Source: Gammaproteobacteria bacterium (lineage in GTDB: Bacteria > Pseudomonadota > Gammaproteobacteria > Acidiferrobacterales > Sulfurifustaceae). From it: a stretch of 41,367 bases of DNA. Location: contig SCRL01000038.1 in assembly GCA_004298065.1 (NCBI GenBank), forward strand, positions 1 to 41,367, written 5' to 3'. The position numbers and the translations under genes are program-made. The notes under the pieces were generated by a model, which was given only the letters and a program-made list of their open reading frames with translations, ran no database searches and was not told the origin of the DNA. This document shows positions 23,948 through 33,813 of the stretch, piece after piece (position 1 is the stretch's first letter; the number at the start of each line of letters is the position of its first letter).

Positions 23948-25669
23948 CTAGACAGGTTCGAGGTGTTCCAGCACGAGTTGCAGCGAACGGTTGCCCTGGT
24001 ATTCGTTGACGTCGAGCCGGTACGCGGCGCGCACGCGCGTCCAGTCGGACGGCGTTTCCGCCGCATTGAACGCGATGGCGCTGATCGGTTTCATATTCCC
24101 GCCGCGGAGCGTCAGCTTCAGGTGTTTCTCGCCGACGATGCGCCGGTCGAGGATATCGAAGCACCCGTCGAACACCGGCTCGGGAAAGCCCTGGCCCCAG
24201 GGGCCGGCGGCGCGCAGCGCTTCGGCCAGCTCCAGGGAAAAGTCCCCCGCTTCCAGCTCGCCATCGGTGTACATCCGTCCGCGCAGGTCGTCCTCGGACA
24301 GCCAGCGCCCTGCTTCCTCGTCGAACGCGCGCGCGAACGCCTCGAACCGGTCGCGCGCGAGCGTGAGGCCGGCGGCCATCGCGTGCCCGCCGAATTTAGA
24401 CAGCAACGCGGGATCGCGCGCGGCGATGTTGTCGAGCGCGTCGCGGATGTGCAGCCCCGGCACCGAGCGCGCCGAACCTTTTAGTTCCCGGTCGTTCGCC
24501 GGTGCGAACGCAATTACCGGCCGGTGCACGCGCTCCTTGATGCGCGACGCCACCAGCCCGATCACGCCCTGGTGCCACGACTCGTCGTACAGGCACAGGC
24601 CGCGCGGCAGCCCGGCCTCATCCAGATGGAGGCTCCGGACGGCGGTCAGCGCCTGTTGCTGCATGTCGGACTCGATCGCCCGCCGCTCGCGGTTGAGCGT
24701 GTCGAGCCGCTGCGCCATCGCAAGCGCGGCGTGATCGTCGTCGGTCAGCAGGCATTCGATACCGAGCGACATGTCCTCAAGCCGGCCGGCGGCGTTGAGC
24801 CGCGGCGCCACGCAAAATCCGAGATCACTGGCGGTCAGGCGCCGGGATGCGCGCCCGGCAACGGCGAGCAACGCGCGGATGCCGGCGCAGCCCTGATCGG
24901 CGTTAAGCCGCGCCAGTCCCTGCGCCACCAGTATGCGGTTGTTGTGATCCAGCGGCACCACGTCGGCCACGGTGCCGAGCGCCACCAGATCCAAGAACTG
25001 CGCCAGGTTCGGTTCAGGGATTCCTTGTTGTGCAAACCCGCTGTTCTCACGCAGATAAGCGCGCAGCGCCAGCATAACGTAGAACGCCACGCCCACGCCG
25101 GCCAGCGCCTTGCTCGGGAAATCGTCACCCGGCTGGTTGGGATTGACGATGGCCTCGGCCGCGGGCAGCGACGCGCCCGGCAGGTGGTGGTCGGTGATCA
25201 GTACCTGCATGCCGCGCGCATGCGCCGCCTCGACCCCGTCCACGCTGGCGATGCCGTTATCCACCGTGATAATCAGGTCCGGCTGTTGTTTCGCCGCGAG
25301 CGCGACGATCTCGGGTGTCAGTCCGTAGCCGTACTCAAAACGGTTCGGCACCACGTAGCGTACGTCGGCGGCGCCCATGGCGCGCAGCGCCCGCACCACC
25401 AGCGCGCAGCTGGTGGCGCCGTCGGCGTCGAAGTCGGCCACCACCAGGATGCGCTTGTGCGCGCGCAGTGCTTCGGCCAGCAACGTGACCGCCCGTTCCA
25501 TGCCGAGCAATCGGCCCGGCGGCAGCAGCTTGTCGAGTCCGTGTTCCAGCTCGGCAGGCGTGGTGACGGCACGGGCGCGATAGATACGGGACAACACGGG
25601 ATGCAGGTTCGCCGACAGCGAATCCGTCGCAGTCACCGGACGACGGCAGATGAGGCGCTGCGCCTTCAC
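23948..25669 (-). CDS. recJ: single-stranded-DNA-specific exonuclease RecJ
   Basis: The 573-residue 5'-3' exonuclease acts in recombination and mismatch repair. DHH-family motifs are visible: VVADFDADGATS (D79, D81, D83), TVDNGIAS, and TDHHLPG (D160, H161, H162), then the DHHA1-type region with GGHAMAAGL. I chose GTG 25669, which overlaps the preceding stop as GTGA and gives the usual VKAQRLICRRPV start. A frame start at 25702 would overlap the upstream gene by 37 bases. Length is close to E. coli RecJ (577). Translation is likely coupled to the rpfE-like gene. Confidence 0.95.
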   Translation of the reverse strand: MKAQRLICRRPVTATDSLSANLHPVLSRIYRARAVTTPAELEHGLDKLLPPGRLLGMERAVTLLAEALRAHKRILVVADFDADGATSCALVVRALRAMGAADVRYVVPNRFEYGYGLTPEIVALAAKQQPDLIITVDNGIASVDGVEAAHARGMQVLITDHHLPGASLPAAEAIVNPNQPGDDFPSKALAGVGVAFYVMLALRAYLRENSGFAQQGIPEPNLAQFLDLVALGTVADVVPLDHNNRILVAQGLARLNADQGCAGIRALLAVAGRASRRLTASDLGFCVAPRLNAAGRLEDMSLGIECLLTDDDHAALAMAQRLDTLNRERRAIESDMQQQALTAVRSLHLDEAGLPRGLCLYDESWHQGVIGLVASRIKERVHRPVIAFAPANDRELKGSARSVPGLHIRDALDNIAARDPALLSKFGGHAMAAGLTLARDRFEAFARAFDEEAGRWLSEDDLRGRMYTDGELEAGDFSLELAEALRAAGPWGQGFPEPVFDGCFDILDRRIVGEKHLKLTLRGGNMKPISAIAFNAAETPSDWTRVRAAYRLDVNEYQGNRSLQLVLEHLEPV

Positions 25670-26709
25670 GCGTAGTTCGACAACGGCCGGCGCCAGCACC
25701 ACCAGCGCCGCGCGAGCCTGCGCGTGAGCAGAAATTGGCGGCCGCTATCCGTCAACAGGTGCGCGCGCTCGATCGTGCCTTCGCGCACGGCGGCGAACAG
25801 CGGCGCGATCCAGCGTTGTTCGAGCGTGGCGATGGCGCTGCTCCACCCTTCCGTGTCGTTGTATTCCAGCGGCTGGCGCAGTTCATCGAGCACCAGCAGA
25901 TGCTCGCCCGGCGGCGCCTGGCGGCGCCACGCCTCGAAGTCCGAGGGGTGCGCGTGGCTCGGCACCTGTGCCAGTCGCGCGAACGCGAGGCTCAACGGCT
26001 CTTCGCTCCACAGACCGCTCCATGCCACCGGCTTGAGTTTCGGCAGGCGCCCGCCGCCCCAGAACCACAGGCTGTTGACCGGTAGCTTGCCGTGGCGCTC
26101 GCGCTCCTCGTTCACCTTGGAGGTGTGCAGCAGAATCTGCATCTCGTTCAGGATCGTGTGCCACGCCTTGCCGTCGGCGCCGCGCGGCAGGTACGGATGG
26201 ATGTCGCGCCCCACGACGTCGGCGAGTGGCGTGGTGGTGATGCGTGGCGCGCGCGGCGGTTTGAGATACCAGCGTCCGGGGCGCGCGGCCTTGAGCAGCC
26301 AGCCGTCGGATTTGTAGATCTCCATGATCTCGCCCACGAGACGATCGGCCTCGTCCGGCGTGAGATCGAGCTGGCGGCTGTCGGTGAGGATCAGGCGGTC
26401 GCGCTGGGGATGCAGATGCACCGGATCGGCGCGCAGCCACCAGCCGTTATCGATTACGCCCAGGTCGAGCGCGCGCGTGACCGCCGCAATCGGCAGATCG
26501 GCATCGGCCGGCGTTTCGGCGCCGAACAGGGAAAACAGAGTGGGCTCGAAGCCGCGACTGGGGGCGGATTGCGGCTCTGACCGCGCCAGCCAGGTTTCCA
26601 GCGCCGGGAGCGCGGGAACCGATTCGGTGGCCGACGGCGGACCGAACAGACCGGGGATCAGCAGGGAAAGGCTGTTGGGGGAATTCTTGTCTGCGCCAGG
26701 GGCAGCCAT
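25666..26709 (-). CDS. RpfE-like protein (COG4255) upstream of recJ
   Basis: The 347-residue soluble protein resembles the family found before recJ in Xanthomonas (RpfE) and Pseudomonas, sometimes annotated as a cofactor-independent phosphoglycerate mutase-like regulatory protein. It carries the family's features: LILTDSRQLDLTPDEADRL, WYLKPP, GRDIHPYLPRGADG, WHTILNEMQILLH and NSLWFWGGGRLP. Its biochemical role is not established. It shares four bases (GTGA) with the RecJ start, and the pairing with recJ is conserved across gammaproteobacteria, which is the main clue to a repair or growth-linked function. The C-terminus is rich in Arg and Trp. Confidence 0.82.
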   Translation of the reverse strand: MAAPGADKNSPNSLSLLIPGLFGPPSATESVPALPALETWLARSEPQSAPSRGFEPTLFSLFGAETPADADLPIAAVTRALDLGVIDNGWWLRADPVHLHPQRDRLILTDSRQLDLTPDEADRLVGEIMEIYKSDGWLLKAARPGRWYLKPPRAPRITTTPLADVVGRDIHPYLPRGADGKAWHTILNEMQILLHTSKVNEERERHGKLPVNSLWFWGGGRLPKLKPVAWSGLWSEEPLSLAFARLAQVPSHAHPSDFEAWRRQAPPGEHLLVLDELRQPLEYNDTEGWSSAIATLEQRWIAPLFAAVREGTIERAHLLTDSGRQFLLTRRLARRWWCWRRPLSNYA

Positions 26710-26789
26710 GCATGATCCACGGAGCGTCTAGGAGTTTCTTCGCTCCATTCTACGCGATCGCAGGCCGCCCGACGCGGCCGTCGACGATG

Positions 26790-27584
26790 CTACCGGAGCG
26801 TTTTCAGCCAGTCAGCCGCCGCTTCTTTGGCCGCGGTCGGCACATCGGTGTGCCCGCCGTCGACCTCAATGTATTTCTTGGCCTGTGAGGAAATTGCCGC
26901 ATAGAGTTTTTCGCCGTAGCCCTTCAATCCGGGATTTTCATTCGTTCCCGTGACCCACAGTACCGGAACCCCGGACGGAATTGCGGCCGCGCTTTTCATC
27001 GTATTCGCGGGACCCTCGGGATCGAAATAACTCAGGTAGATGCGGGCCGTCGTGCGTACCGTATAGGCTGGCGGCTTCTTGCTCGCGTCAAAATCGTCAA
27101 ATTTATCCTTTTCGTCACCCTTGCCTGCGGCGGTCTGCTGCTTGGCGCGCGCGACGCTTTCCGCGAAACGCTCTTGCAGCACCGACGTCTGCGGGCTGTG
27201 TCCCAGCGCGAGCAGTAACAGACCATCGGCCGGCTGGCGCGCGGCATAGATCAGTGCCGCCGCCGCGCCCTGGCTGTGGCCGCCGATGACGATGCGGGTG
27301 GCGCCGCGGGAACGCAGCTTTTTGACGGCCGCATCGATTTCCGTCATCGCCTCGTCGCAGCTGCGATCGAACTCGCGGTGCTTCGACCACGGCATTTCGG
27401 GAGCCTCGATCAGGATGCCTTCGCGTTCCAGGTAAGGCGATATGAACCTGAACGGTGCATTCGGGTCCGACAGCTTGCCATGCATCAGCACCAGACCGAT
27501 CTTTTCTGCGGCCGCGAGCGGTGCCGCAGCACCGATCAGCAATACGAGAGCCGCGAGCGCACGCGACCAGCGAAGGAATTTCAT
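26790..27584 (-). CDS. secreted alpha/beta hydrolase
   Basis: The 264-residue protein has a signal peptide (about residues 1-26, ending PLAAA). It is followed by an alpha/beta hydrolase fold: LVLMHGKLSDP near the first strand, the nucleophile elbow GGHSQGA with Ser104, and a C-terminal catalytic His245 in DGGHTDVP. The acid residue is not obvious. It probably acts in the periplasm as an esterase or lipase with unknown substrate. The ATG has GGGGAG upstream. It follows thrC by about 58 bases in the same direction and may be co-transcribed, but a metabolic link is not evident. Confidence 0.85.
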   Translation of the reverse strand: MKFLRWSRALAALVLLIGAAAPLAAAEKIGLVLMHGKLSDPNAPFRFISPYLEREGILIEAPEMPWSKHREFDRSCDEAMTEIDAAVKKLRSRGATRIVIGGHSQGAAAALIYAARQPADGLLLLALGHSPQTSVLQERFAESVARAKQQTAAGKGDEKDKFDDFDASKKPPAYTVRTTARIYLSYFDPEGPANTMKSAAAIPSGVPVLWVTGTNENPGLKGYGEKLYAAISSQAKKYIEVDGGHTDVPTAAKEAAADWLKTLR

Positions 27585-27642
27585 ACTAGGGTCTCCCCGG
27601 GGTTATGTAGTGCTTTGTAACGCACGCCGGGCGCCCGCGGGG

Positions 27643-28725
27643 TTACGACGCGAGATTGTCGAGGATCGCCTTCTTGACCTCGCCGAGCTCGGCCTTGACC
27701 TTGAGCAGCGGGCCGGTGCTTTGCTTGATGGCGGTGTCCGGGTCTTTGAGACCGTGACCGGTGAGGGTGCAGACGACGCGGCTGCCCTCCTTGATCTTGC
27801 CTTTCTTGATGTCATGCAACGCGCCGGCGAGCGACGTGGCCGAGGCCGGTTCGCAGAACACGCCCTCCTTCTGCGCTAACAGCTTCTGTGCCGCGAGGAT
27901 GTCTTCGTCCGAGAACTTGTCGAACCAGCCGTTCGATTCCTTCTGCACCTGCCACGCTTTGTCCCAGGACTGCGGATGGCCGATGCGGATCGCGGTGGCG
28001 ACGGTTTCGGGATCGTCCACCATCTTGCCGAGGATGAACGGCGCCGCGCCCGCGGCCTGGTAGCCGACCATCGCCGGGCGGTTGTTGACGATGCCGTGGT
28101 CGGCATATTCGCAGTAGCCCATCCAGTGCGCGGTGATGTTGCCGGCGTTGCCGACCGGCAGGCAGTGGTAATCCGGCGCCGCGCCCAGCTCCTCGATGAT
28201 CTCGAACGCCGCGGTCTTCTGGCCCTGCAGGCGGTAGGGGTTGATCGAGTTCACGATCGTCACCGGCGCCTCGTTGGCCACGTCCTTGACGATCTGCATG
28301 CCGGCGTCGAAGTTGCCCTGGATCTGGATCACGACCGCGCCGTGGATCATCGCCTGCGCCAGCTTGCCGAGCGCGATTTTGCCCTCGGGGATGATGACGA
28401 AGCAGGTGATGCCGGCGCGCGCGGCGTAGGCCGCGGCCGCGGCCGAGGTGTTGCCGGTTGAGGCGCAGATGATGGCGCGCGAGCCCTCTTCCACCGCCTT
28501 GGTCACGGCCATGGTCATGCCGCGGTCCTTGAACGAACCGGTGGGGTTGAGGCCCTCGAATTTCACGTAGATGTCGACGTGCTTGCCGGTGAGCCTCGGG
28601 ACGTTGCTCAAACGAATGAGCGGCGTGTTGCCCTCGCCGAGCGAGATGATGCGCGTGTCGTCCGAAATCGGCAGGCGGTCGCGGTATTTTTCGATCAGGC
28701 CGGTATAGCGATGTCCGAGATTCAT
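27643..28725 (-). CDS. thrC: threonine synthase
   Basis: The 360-residue PLP enzyme converts O-phosphohomoserine to threonine. The PLP lysine is K66 in [14 protein letters not shown]; other landmarks are [35 protein letters not shown] and [12 protein letters not shown]. It is the short form, like Pseudomonas/Bacillus-type ThrC without the long E. coli N-terminus. The ATG has AAGG eight bases upstream. It lies after hom in the alaC-hom-thrC unit, separated by a 'ccacagag' inverted repeat. Its product feeds isoleucine synthesis. Confidence 0.96.
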   Translation of the reverse strand: MNLGHRYTGLIEKYRDRLPISDDTRIISLGEGNTPLIRLSNVPRLTGKHVDIYVKFEGLNPTGSFKDRGMTMAVTKAVEEGSRAIICASTGNTSAAAAAYAARAGITCFVIIPEGKIALGKLAQAMIHGAVVIQIQGNFDAGMQIVKDVANEAPVTIVNSINPYRLQGQKTAAFEIIEELGAAPDYHCLPVGNAGNITAHWMGYCEYADHGIVNNRPAMVGYQAAGAAPFILGKMVDDPETVATAIRIGHPQSWDKAWQVQKESNGWFDKFSDEDILAAQKLLAQKEGVFCEPASATSLAGALHDIKKGKIKEGSRVVCTLTGHGLKDPDTAIKQSTGPLLKVKAELGEVKKAILDNLAS

Positions 28726-28752
28726 GATTGTTGCCTTAAAGAAAAGAGATTT

Positions 28753-28837
28753 ACCACAGAGATCACAGAGGGCACGGAGAGCAAAACATCAAATCACTGT
28801 TTTGATTTCACTCTGTGATCCCTGTGTCCTCTGTGGC
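28753..28837. repeat. 'ccacagag' long inverted repeat, copy 2
   Basis: CCACAGAG (28754-28761) pairs with CTCTGTGG (28829-28836), and the inner GATCACAGAG pairs with CTCTGTGATC (28811-28820). The centre carries AAATCA/TGATTT complements. It lies between the hom stop and thrC start, so it is transcribed within the operon. Confidence 0.85.
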
Positions 28838-28844
28838 TAGAAAA

Positions 28845-30167
28845 TTATTTCCAATCGGGATTCAAGTGCTCCAGCCGGATGCGCGCGACCTTGCCCTTGA
28901 TCGAGCCGAGGCCTTCGATGCGGGCGATCGCGGCGTTGATGTTCTTTTCCCGCACGCGCTGCGTGAGGATGATGACCGGCACCGTGTCCTCGCCGGCGTG
29001 CGGCTCCTTCTGCAGGATCGCCTCGATGCTGATGTTCTGGTCCGCGAGGACACGCGTGACGTCGGCCAGCACGCCCGGTCTGTCGAGCGCGTGCAGGCGC
29101 AGGTAGTACGAGGTGTCGACGTCCTCGATCGGCAGGATCGGCAGGTCAGCGAGCGCGTCCGGCTGGAACGCGAGATGCGGCACGCGGTTGTTCGGATCGG
29201 TCGTGAGTGTGCGCACCACGTCCACGAGGTCGGCGACCACCGCGGACGCGGTCGGTTCGGCGCCGGCACCGGCGCCGTAGAACATCGTCGGGCCGACGGC
29301 GTCGCCCTTCACCAGCACCGCGTTCATGGCGCCGTCGACGTTGGCGATCAGGCGCCGCTCCGGTATGAGCGTCGGGTGCACGCGCAGCTCGACGGCGCCG
29401 TCGGTGCGGCGCGCGATGCCGAGCAGTTTGAGGCGGTAGCCGAGCTCCTCGGCGTAGCGGACGTCGAGGCGCGAGATCCGGCTGATGCCTTCGACGTAGG
29501 CCTTGTCGAATTGCAGCGGGATGCCGAAGGCGATGGCCGCGAGAATCGTCAGCTTGTGCGCCGCGTCCACGCCCTCGACGTCGAACGTCGGATCGGTCTC
29601 GGCATAACCCAGGCGCTGCGCTTCTTTCAGCACGTCGGCGAAGTCCGCGCCCTTGTCCCGCATTTCGCTGAGGATGAAGTTGCTGGTGCCGTTGATGATG
29701 CCGGCCAGCCATTCGATGCGGTTGGCGGTGAGGCCCTCGCGGATGGTCTTGATGATCGGGATGCCGCCGGCGACGGCGGCTTCGAACGCCACCATCACGC
29801 CCTTCTTCTGGGCGGCGGCGAAGATCTCGTTGCCGTGCACCGCGATCAGCGCCTTGTTGGCGGTGACCACGTGCTTGCCGTGCTCGATCGCCTCGAGCAC
29901 TAGCGCGCGCGCCGGCTCGTAGCCGCCGATGAGCTCGACGACCACTTCGACCTCGGGATTGCGCACGATCTCGCGCACGTCGGCGACGAGCTGGATGCCG
30001 TCGGTGGCGCACGGACGCGGTTTTTTCAGGTCGCGCGCCGAGGCCTGGATAATTTTGATCTCGCGTCCGGCGCGGCGCGCGATTTCCTCGCGGTTGCGCG
30101 ACAACACCGTGACCGTGCCGCAGCCGACCGTGCCGAGGCCGAGAATGCCGATTTTGACGGGTTGCAT
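28845..30167 (-). CDS. hom: homoserine dehydrogenase
   Basis: The 440-residue enzyme reduces aspartate semialdehyde to homoserine with NAD(P)H. Domains: Rossmann motif GILGLGTVGCGTV (8-20), the conserved VVTANKALIA, the catalytic domain with INGTSNFIL and GYAETDPTFDVEG, and a C-terminal ACT domain (about 350-425; YLRLHALDRPGVLADV) that usually senses threonine. It is monofunctional, with no aspartokinase part. The ATG at 30167 shares one base with the alaC stop (TGATG), so translation is coupled. thrC follows. Confidence 0.96.
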   Translation of the reverse strand: MQPVKIGILGLGTVGCGTVTVLSRNREEIARRAGREIKIIQASARDLKKPRPCATDGIQLVADVREIVRNPEVEVVVELIGGYEPARALVLEAIEHGKHVVTANKALIAVHGNEIFAAAQKKGVMVAFEAAVAGGIPIIKTIREGLTANRIEWLAGIINGTSNFILSEMRDKGADFADVLKEAQRLGYAETDPTFDVEGVDAAHKLTILAAIAFGIPLQFDKAYVEGISRISRLDVRYAEELGYRLKLLGIARRTDGAVELRVHPTLIPERRLIANVDGAMNAVLVKGDAVGPTMFYGAGAGAEPTASAVVADLVDVVRTLTTDPNNRVPHLAFQPDALADLPILPIEDVDTSYYLRLHALDRPGVLADVTRVLADQNISIEAILQKEPHAGEDTVPVIILTQRVREKNINAAIARIEGLGSIKGKVARIRLEHLNPDWK

Positions 30168-31375
30168 CAGGAAACCTGTTCCTTCTTTTCCATAAGGACC
30201 TTGTCGTTGCGGAACATCTCGCGGATGGAACGGATCGCCTGGCGCGTGCGGTGCTCGTTCTCGATGAGCGAGAAGCGCACGTACTCGTCGCCGTAGGAGC
30301 CGAAACCGATGCCGGGCGACACCGCCACCTTGGCGTCGGTCAGGAGCTTCTTCGAAAATTCGAGCGAACCCATGGCGCGGTACGGTTCCGGAATGCGCGC
30401 CCAGACGAACATCGTCGCCTTCGGCTTCTCCACCAGCCAGCCGGCCGAGAACAGACCGTGGCACAGCACGTCGCGCCGTTTCTGGTACATGTCGCGGATT
30501 TCCGTCAGGCAATCCTGCGGACCTTCGAGCGCGACGATCGACGCGATCTGGATCGGCGTGAAGGTGCCGTAATCGAAATACGACTTGAGCTTGGCGAGCG
30601 CGGCGACCAGCGTGCGGTTGCCGCACATGAAACCGACGCGCCAGCCGGGCATGTTGTACGACTTCGAGAGCGTGAAGAACTCGACCGCGATGTCCTTGGC
30701 GCCCGGCACCTGCAGGATCGACGGCGCCTGGTAGCCGTCGAACACGATGTCGGCGTAGGCGAGATCGTGCACCACCCAGATGTTGTGCTCCTTGGCGACC
30801 GCGATCACCTTCTCGAAGAAGTCGAGATCGACGCACTGCGTCGTCGGGTTCGCCGGGAAGTTCAGTACCAGCATCTTCGGCTTGGGCCAGGCGTTCCGGA
30901 TCGCGTTTTCGAGCTCGGCGAAGAAATCGCCGCCCGGCACCAGCGGCACGTGGCGGATGTCGGCGCCGGCGATGACGAAGCCGTAAGTGTGGATCGGGTA
31001 GCTCGGGTTCGGTACCAGCACTGCGTCGCCCTTGTCCACGGTCGCGAGCGCGAGGTGCGACAGGCCTTCCTTCGAGCCGATGGTGACGATAGCCTCGGCG
31101 TCCATGTCGAGATCGACGTCGTAGCGCGTCTTGTACCAATGGCAGATCGCCTTGCGCAGTCGCGGGATGCCGCGCGAGACCGAGTAGCGGTGTGTGTCCT
31201 CGCGCTGCGCCGCTTCGACGAGCTTGTCGACGATGTGCTTCGGCGTGGCGCCGTCGGGATTGCCCATGCCGAAGTCGATGATGTCCTCACCGGCCTTGCG
31301 CGCTTTGGCCTTCAGCTCGTTGACGATATTGAAGACGTACGGAGGCAGTCGCTTGATGCGTGGAAAGTCGTCCAT
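30167..31375 (-). CDS. alaC: alanine transaminase (class I/II aminotransferase)
   Basis: The 402-residue PLP aminotransferase matches AlaC (YfdZ), which makes alanine from pyruvate with glutamate as donor. Motifs: [41 protein letters not shown] and the PLP-lysine segment [15 protein letters not shown] with K238. The gene precedes hom and thrC, an order common in gammaproteobacteria. A perfect TATAAT lies about 65 bases upstream. The protein is near the usual length (about 400). Confidence 0.92.
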   Translation of the reverse strand: MDDFPRIKRLPPYVFNIVNELKAKARKAGEDIIDFGMGNPDGATPKHIVDKLVEAAQREDTHRYSVSRGIPRLRKAICHWYKTRYDVDLDMDAEAIVTIGSKEGLSHLALATVDKGDAVLVPNPSYPIHTYGFVIAGADIRHVPLVPGGDFFAELENAIRNAWPKPKMLVLNFPANPTTQCVDLDFFEKVIAVAKEHNIWVVHDLAYADIVFDGYQAPSILQVPGAKDIAVEFFTLSKSYNMPGWRVGFMCGNRTLVAALAKLKSYFDYGTFTPIQIASIVALEGPQDCLTEIRDMYQKRRDVLCHGLFSAGWLVEKPKATMFVWARIPEPYRAMGSLEFSKKLLTDAKVAVSPGIGFGSYGDEYVRFSLIENEHRTRQAIRSIREMFRNDKVLMEKKEQVS

Positions 31376-31438
31376 TCGTGACCGGGCTGCGCGCTATGTT
31401 AGGATGGCGACGTGCGCCAAGATATTGAATACGCGTGC

Positions 31439-31467
31439 ATTATAGGGCCTTCGCGACAGCGAGGGAA
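31439..31467 (-). promoter_or_regulatory. predicted promoter of the alaC-hom-thrC unit
   Basis: On the minus strand a perfect TATAAT (31444-31439) is preceded 17 bases upstream by TTCCCT, a weak -35. Transcription would start near 31432, about 57 bases before alaC. The site lies in the divergent gap next to the Mth938-domain gene. Confidence 0.45.
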
Positions 31468-31485
31468 CATGGCGCGAACAGACCG

Positions 31486-31872
31486 ATGAAGATTCAGCTC
31501 GACACCGGCAGCACCGGCCGGAATTTTATCCGCAGCTACGGACCGGGTCAGGTCACGGTGAACCAGCAGGTGTTCCGCCGCAGCCTGATCGTGACACCGG
31601 AACGCCTCATCGCCGACTGGCCGCCACAGGACGTGGCCGCGTTTGTCTCAGAGCACTTCGCGCCGATCCGCGAACTGGCGCCGGAAGTCGTGATTCTCGG
31701 TACCGGGGCGCGACTGCGGTTTCCGCGCCCACCCGAGGTACGGTTGCTGGCGGAGGCGAATATCGGCCTGGAAGTGATGGATACCGGCGCCGCTTGCCGC
31801 ACCTACAACATCCTGATGCAGGACGGCCGGCGGGTGCTGGCGGCGCTGCTGATGATCGAAACCGCAGATTAA
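31486..31872 (+). CDS. Mth938-like domain (DUF498) protein
   Basis: This is the only plus-strand gene that I accept. The 128-residue protein matches the small Mth938/NDUFAF3/DUF498 family: IRSYGPGQVTVN, FRRSLIVTPE, PEVVILGTGARLRFP and LEVMDTGAACRTYNIL. In mitochondria a relative helps complex I assembly; the bacterial role is unknown. I chose ATG 31486 because the conserved domain begins right there and the frame upstream is not conserved-looking. It is divergent from alaC and converges on rpoS. Its stop codon lies within a 'ccgcagat' inverted repeat. Confidence 0.85.
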   Translation: MKIQLDTGSTGRNFIRSYGPGQVTVNQQVFRRSLIVTPERLIADWPPQDVAAFVSEHFAPIRELAPEVVILGTGARLRFPRPPEVRLLAEANIGLEVMDTGAACRTYNILMQDGRRVLAALLMIETAD

Positions 31873-31976
31873 CGCGGATTATTTTCAGGAATAAGCGCAA
31901 ACAGGCGGGTAGCAGGTACAGAAACCACCGGTTGATACGCGTCTATCCCCTGGTTATCTGCGTTCATTCGCGGTTT
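31859..31976. repeat. 'ccgcagat' long inverted repeat between convergent genes
   Basis: AAACCGCAGATTAACGCGGA (31859-31878) is complemented by a right arm at 31952-31976 that ends TTCATTCGCGGTTT. The element spans the gap between the Mth938-domain gene and rpoS and includes the former's stop codon. It may act as a bidirectional transcription boundary. Confidence 0.8.
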
Positions 31977-31985
31977 CGGTGTTTC

Positions 31986-33047
31986 TTAGCCTGAGCTCGT
32001 CGAATAACCGGATTTTTCCAGTACCGTCCTCAGCTGTTTCAGTGCCTCGACCTGGATCTGGCGCACGCGCTCGCGCGTGACGCCGATGTCGGCGCCGACC
32101 TCTTCGAGCGTGGCCACCTCGCGCCCGTTCAGCCCGAAACGCCGCTCCACCACCTCGCGCTGTTTGTCGTTCAGGCCCGAGAGCCATTGCTGGATGAGAT
32201 GGCGCAGGTCCTCGCGCTGGAGCATACCCTCGGGGTCGGGCGCGTTGTCGTCGGCGATGGCGTCGAGCAGCGAGCGGTCTGGGTCGTCGTCGAGCGGCGC
32301 ATCCACCGAGGCCATGCGCTCGTTGAGGCCGAGCATGTCCTTGACCTCTTCCACCGGCTTGTCGAGCAGGTTCGCGACCTCTTCCGGGCTCGGCTCGTGG
32401 TCGAGTTTCTGCGACAGATGGCGCGCGGCGCGCTGGTAGATGTTGATCTCCTTGAGCACGTGCACCGGCAGGCGGATGGTGCGCGTCTGGTTCATGATGC
32501 CGCGCTCGATCGTCTGGCGGATCCACCAGGTGGCGTAGGTCGAGAAGCGGAAGCCGCGCTCGGGATCGAATTTCTCGACCGCGCGGATCAATCCGAGGTT
32601 GCCCTCCTCGATGAGGTCGAGCAGCGTGAGCCCGCGGTTCATGTAGCGGCGCGCGATCTTCACCACCAGCCGCAGGTTGCTCTCGATCATGCGCTTGCGC
32701 GCTTTCTCGTCGCCCTTCTGCGCGCGGCGCGCGAAGTACACTTCCTCCTCGGCCGTCAGCAGCGCCGAGAACCCGATCTCCTTGAGATAGAGCCGGGTGG
32801 CGTCGGCCTGGGTGTAGTAGTAATCGTCCTCGGTGGCGGCGGTTCTGGCTGGCGTGGCTTCTGTGTCGTCGTCCGTCTCGACGACCGCAGCGGGTGTTTC
32901 CGTTTCCGCGTCGGCGACGACTCCCGGCGTTCCGGTCTCCTCGTCTTCACCCGATTCGAGAACGGGCGTCGGTGTCGCCTTGACGCGCGCCTTGGCCTTG
33001 GTTTTCGCGATGGGCTTCTTGCGGGTTCCTGGCTTGCGTGGCGGCAT
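31986..33047 (-). CDS. rpoS: stationary-phase sigma factor RpoS
   Basis: The 353-residue sigma factor shows region 1.2/2 ([21 protein letters not shown], about residues 81-101; [37 protein letters not shown]), region 3 and region 4 ([18 protein letters not shown]). It directs transcription of general stress genes. The N-terminus is about 25 residues longer than E. coli RpoS, with a Lys/Arg-rich start followed by an acidic Thr/Glu stretch. The context surE-pcm-nlpD-rpoS is diagnostic. The ATG is 1 base after the nlpD stop. In relatives the main rpoS promoter lies within nlpD; I did not find a clear one by eye. Confidence 0.96.
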   Translation of the reverse strand: MPPRKPGTRKKPIAKTKAKARVKATPTPVLESGEDEETGTPGVVADAETETPAAVVETDDDTEATPARTAATEDDYYYTQADATRLYLKEIGFSALLTAEEEVYFARRAQKGDEKARKRMIESNLRLVVKIARRYMNRGLTLLDLIEEGNLGLIRAVEKFDPERGFRFSTYATWWIRQTIERGIMNQTRTIRLPVHVLKEINIYQRAARHLSQKLDHEPSPEEVANLLDKPVEEVKDMLGLNERMASVDAPLDDDPDRSLLDAIADDNAPDPEGMLQREDLRHLIQQWLSGLNDKQREVVERRFGLNGREVATLEEVGADIGVTRERVRQIQVEALKQLRTVLEKSGYSTSSG

Positions 33048-33048
33048 G

Positions 33049-33810
33049 TTACTTCTTCGGCAAGTAGACCATGGGGTCCACGGGTGTACCGCGGTGTCGA
33101 ATCTCGAAATGAAGCTTGACGCGATCGGTGCCGCTGCTGCCCATTTCGGCGATCTTCTGGCCGCGACGGATCACGTTACCTTCTTTCACCAGGATCCTGT
33201 CGTTGTGGGCATAGGCGCTCAGAAAATCGGCGTCGTGCTTGATGATGATAAGCTCGCCGTATCCGCGAAGTCCACTGCCGCGATAGACCACGGTGCCCGG
33301 CGCGGCCGCCAGCACCGGCTGTCCTTTCTTGCCGGCGATGCCGATGCCTTTGGTCGGGCCGAAGCGCTCGATCAGCGCGCCGTCGCTGGGCCACGCCCAA
33401 GAGCCGAACTTGGTTGCGACGGTCTTGGCGGGCGTCTTTTCCGTTTTTTCCGGCTCGGATTTCGCCGCGGATTTCCTGCGCGCGGTTTTTTCACGCGTGG
33501 TATCCGGCTTGGCGGCCGCCGACGGTCGCGCTGTCTTGGGCGGATACAGGCGCAACACCTGCCCGGCCTTGATGACATACGGCGGCGAAATGTTGTTCCA
33601 CGCCGCCAGCTCGCGGTAATCGCGCCCGGATTCCCAGGCGATGCTGTAGAGCGTATCGCCGGCGCGCACCTCGCGCGTCGCCGCTTCCGGCGCGCGGCTG
33701 GCGACGGGTTTTTCCTTCACCGGCGCCTTGGGCGTCTCGCCACCGCAGGCGCCGAGCAATAGGGCCATTGCCAGCAGCGGGAGCAGTCGATGACGGGCGG
33801 GAGCGCGCAC
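33049..33810 (-). CDS. nlpD: lipoprotein NlpD, amidase activator
   Basis: The 253-residue envelope protein is an activator of the AmiC amidase in cell separation. It has a lipoprotein signal with lipobox LLGAC (Cys22), a LysM peptidoglycan-binding domain (about 45-91; [12 protein letters not shown]), a Lys/Pro-rich linker and a C-terminal LytM/M23 domain (about 155-251). The M23 metal-binding HxxxD and HxH motifs are absent, as expected for the non-catalytic NlpD class. The start is GTG 33810, 3 bases after pcm. It is somewhat shorter than E. coli NlpD (379) because the linker is reduced. Confidence 0.94.
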   Translation of the reverse strand: MRAPARHRLLPLLAMALLLGACGGETPKAPVKEKPVASRAPEAATREVRAGDTLYSIAWESGRDYRELAAWNNISPPYVIKAGQVLRLYPPKTARPSAAAKPDTTREKTARRKSAAKSEPEKTEKTPAKTVATKFGSWAWPSDGALIERFGPTKGIGIAGKKGQPVLAAAPGTVVYRGSGLRGYGELIIIKHDADFLSAYAHNDRILVKEGNVIRRGQKIAEMGSSGTDRVKLHFEIRHRGTPVDPMVYLPKK

Positions 33811-33813
33811 GCT

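Noticed and set aside
28845-31139. A 764-codon minus-strand frame suggesting a fusion before homoserine dehydrogenase
   Set aside because: The first part is an out-of-frame reading of the aminotransferase gene. The ATG at 30167 starts a normal homoserine dehydrogenase.
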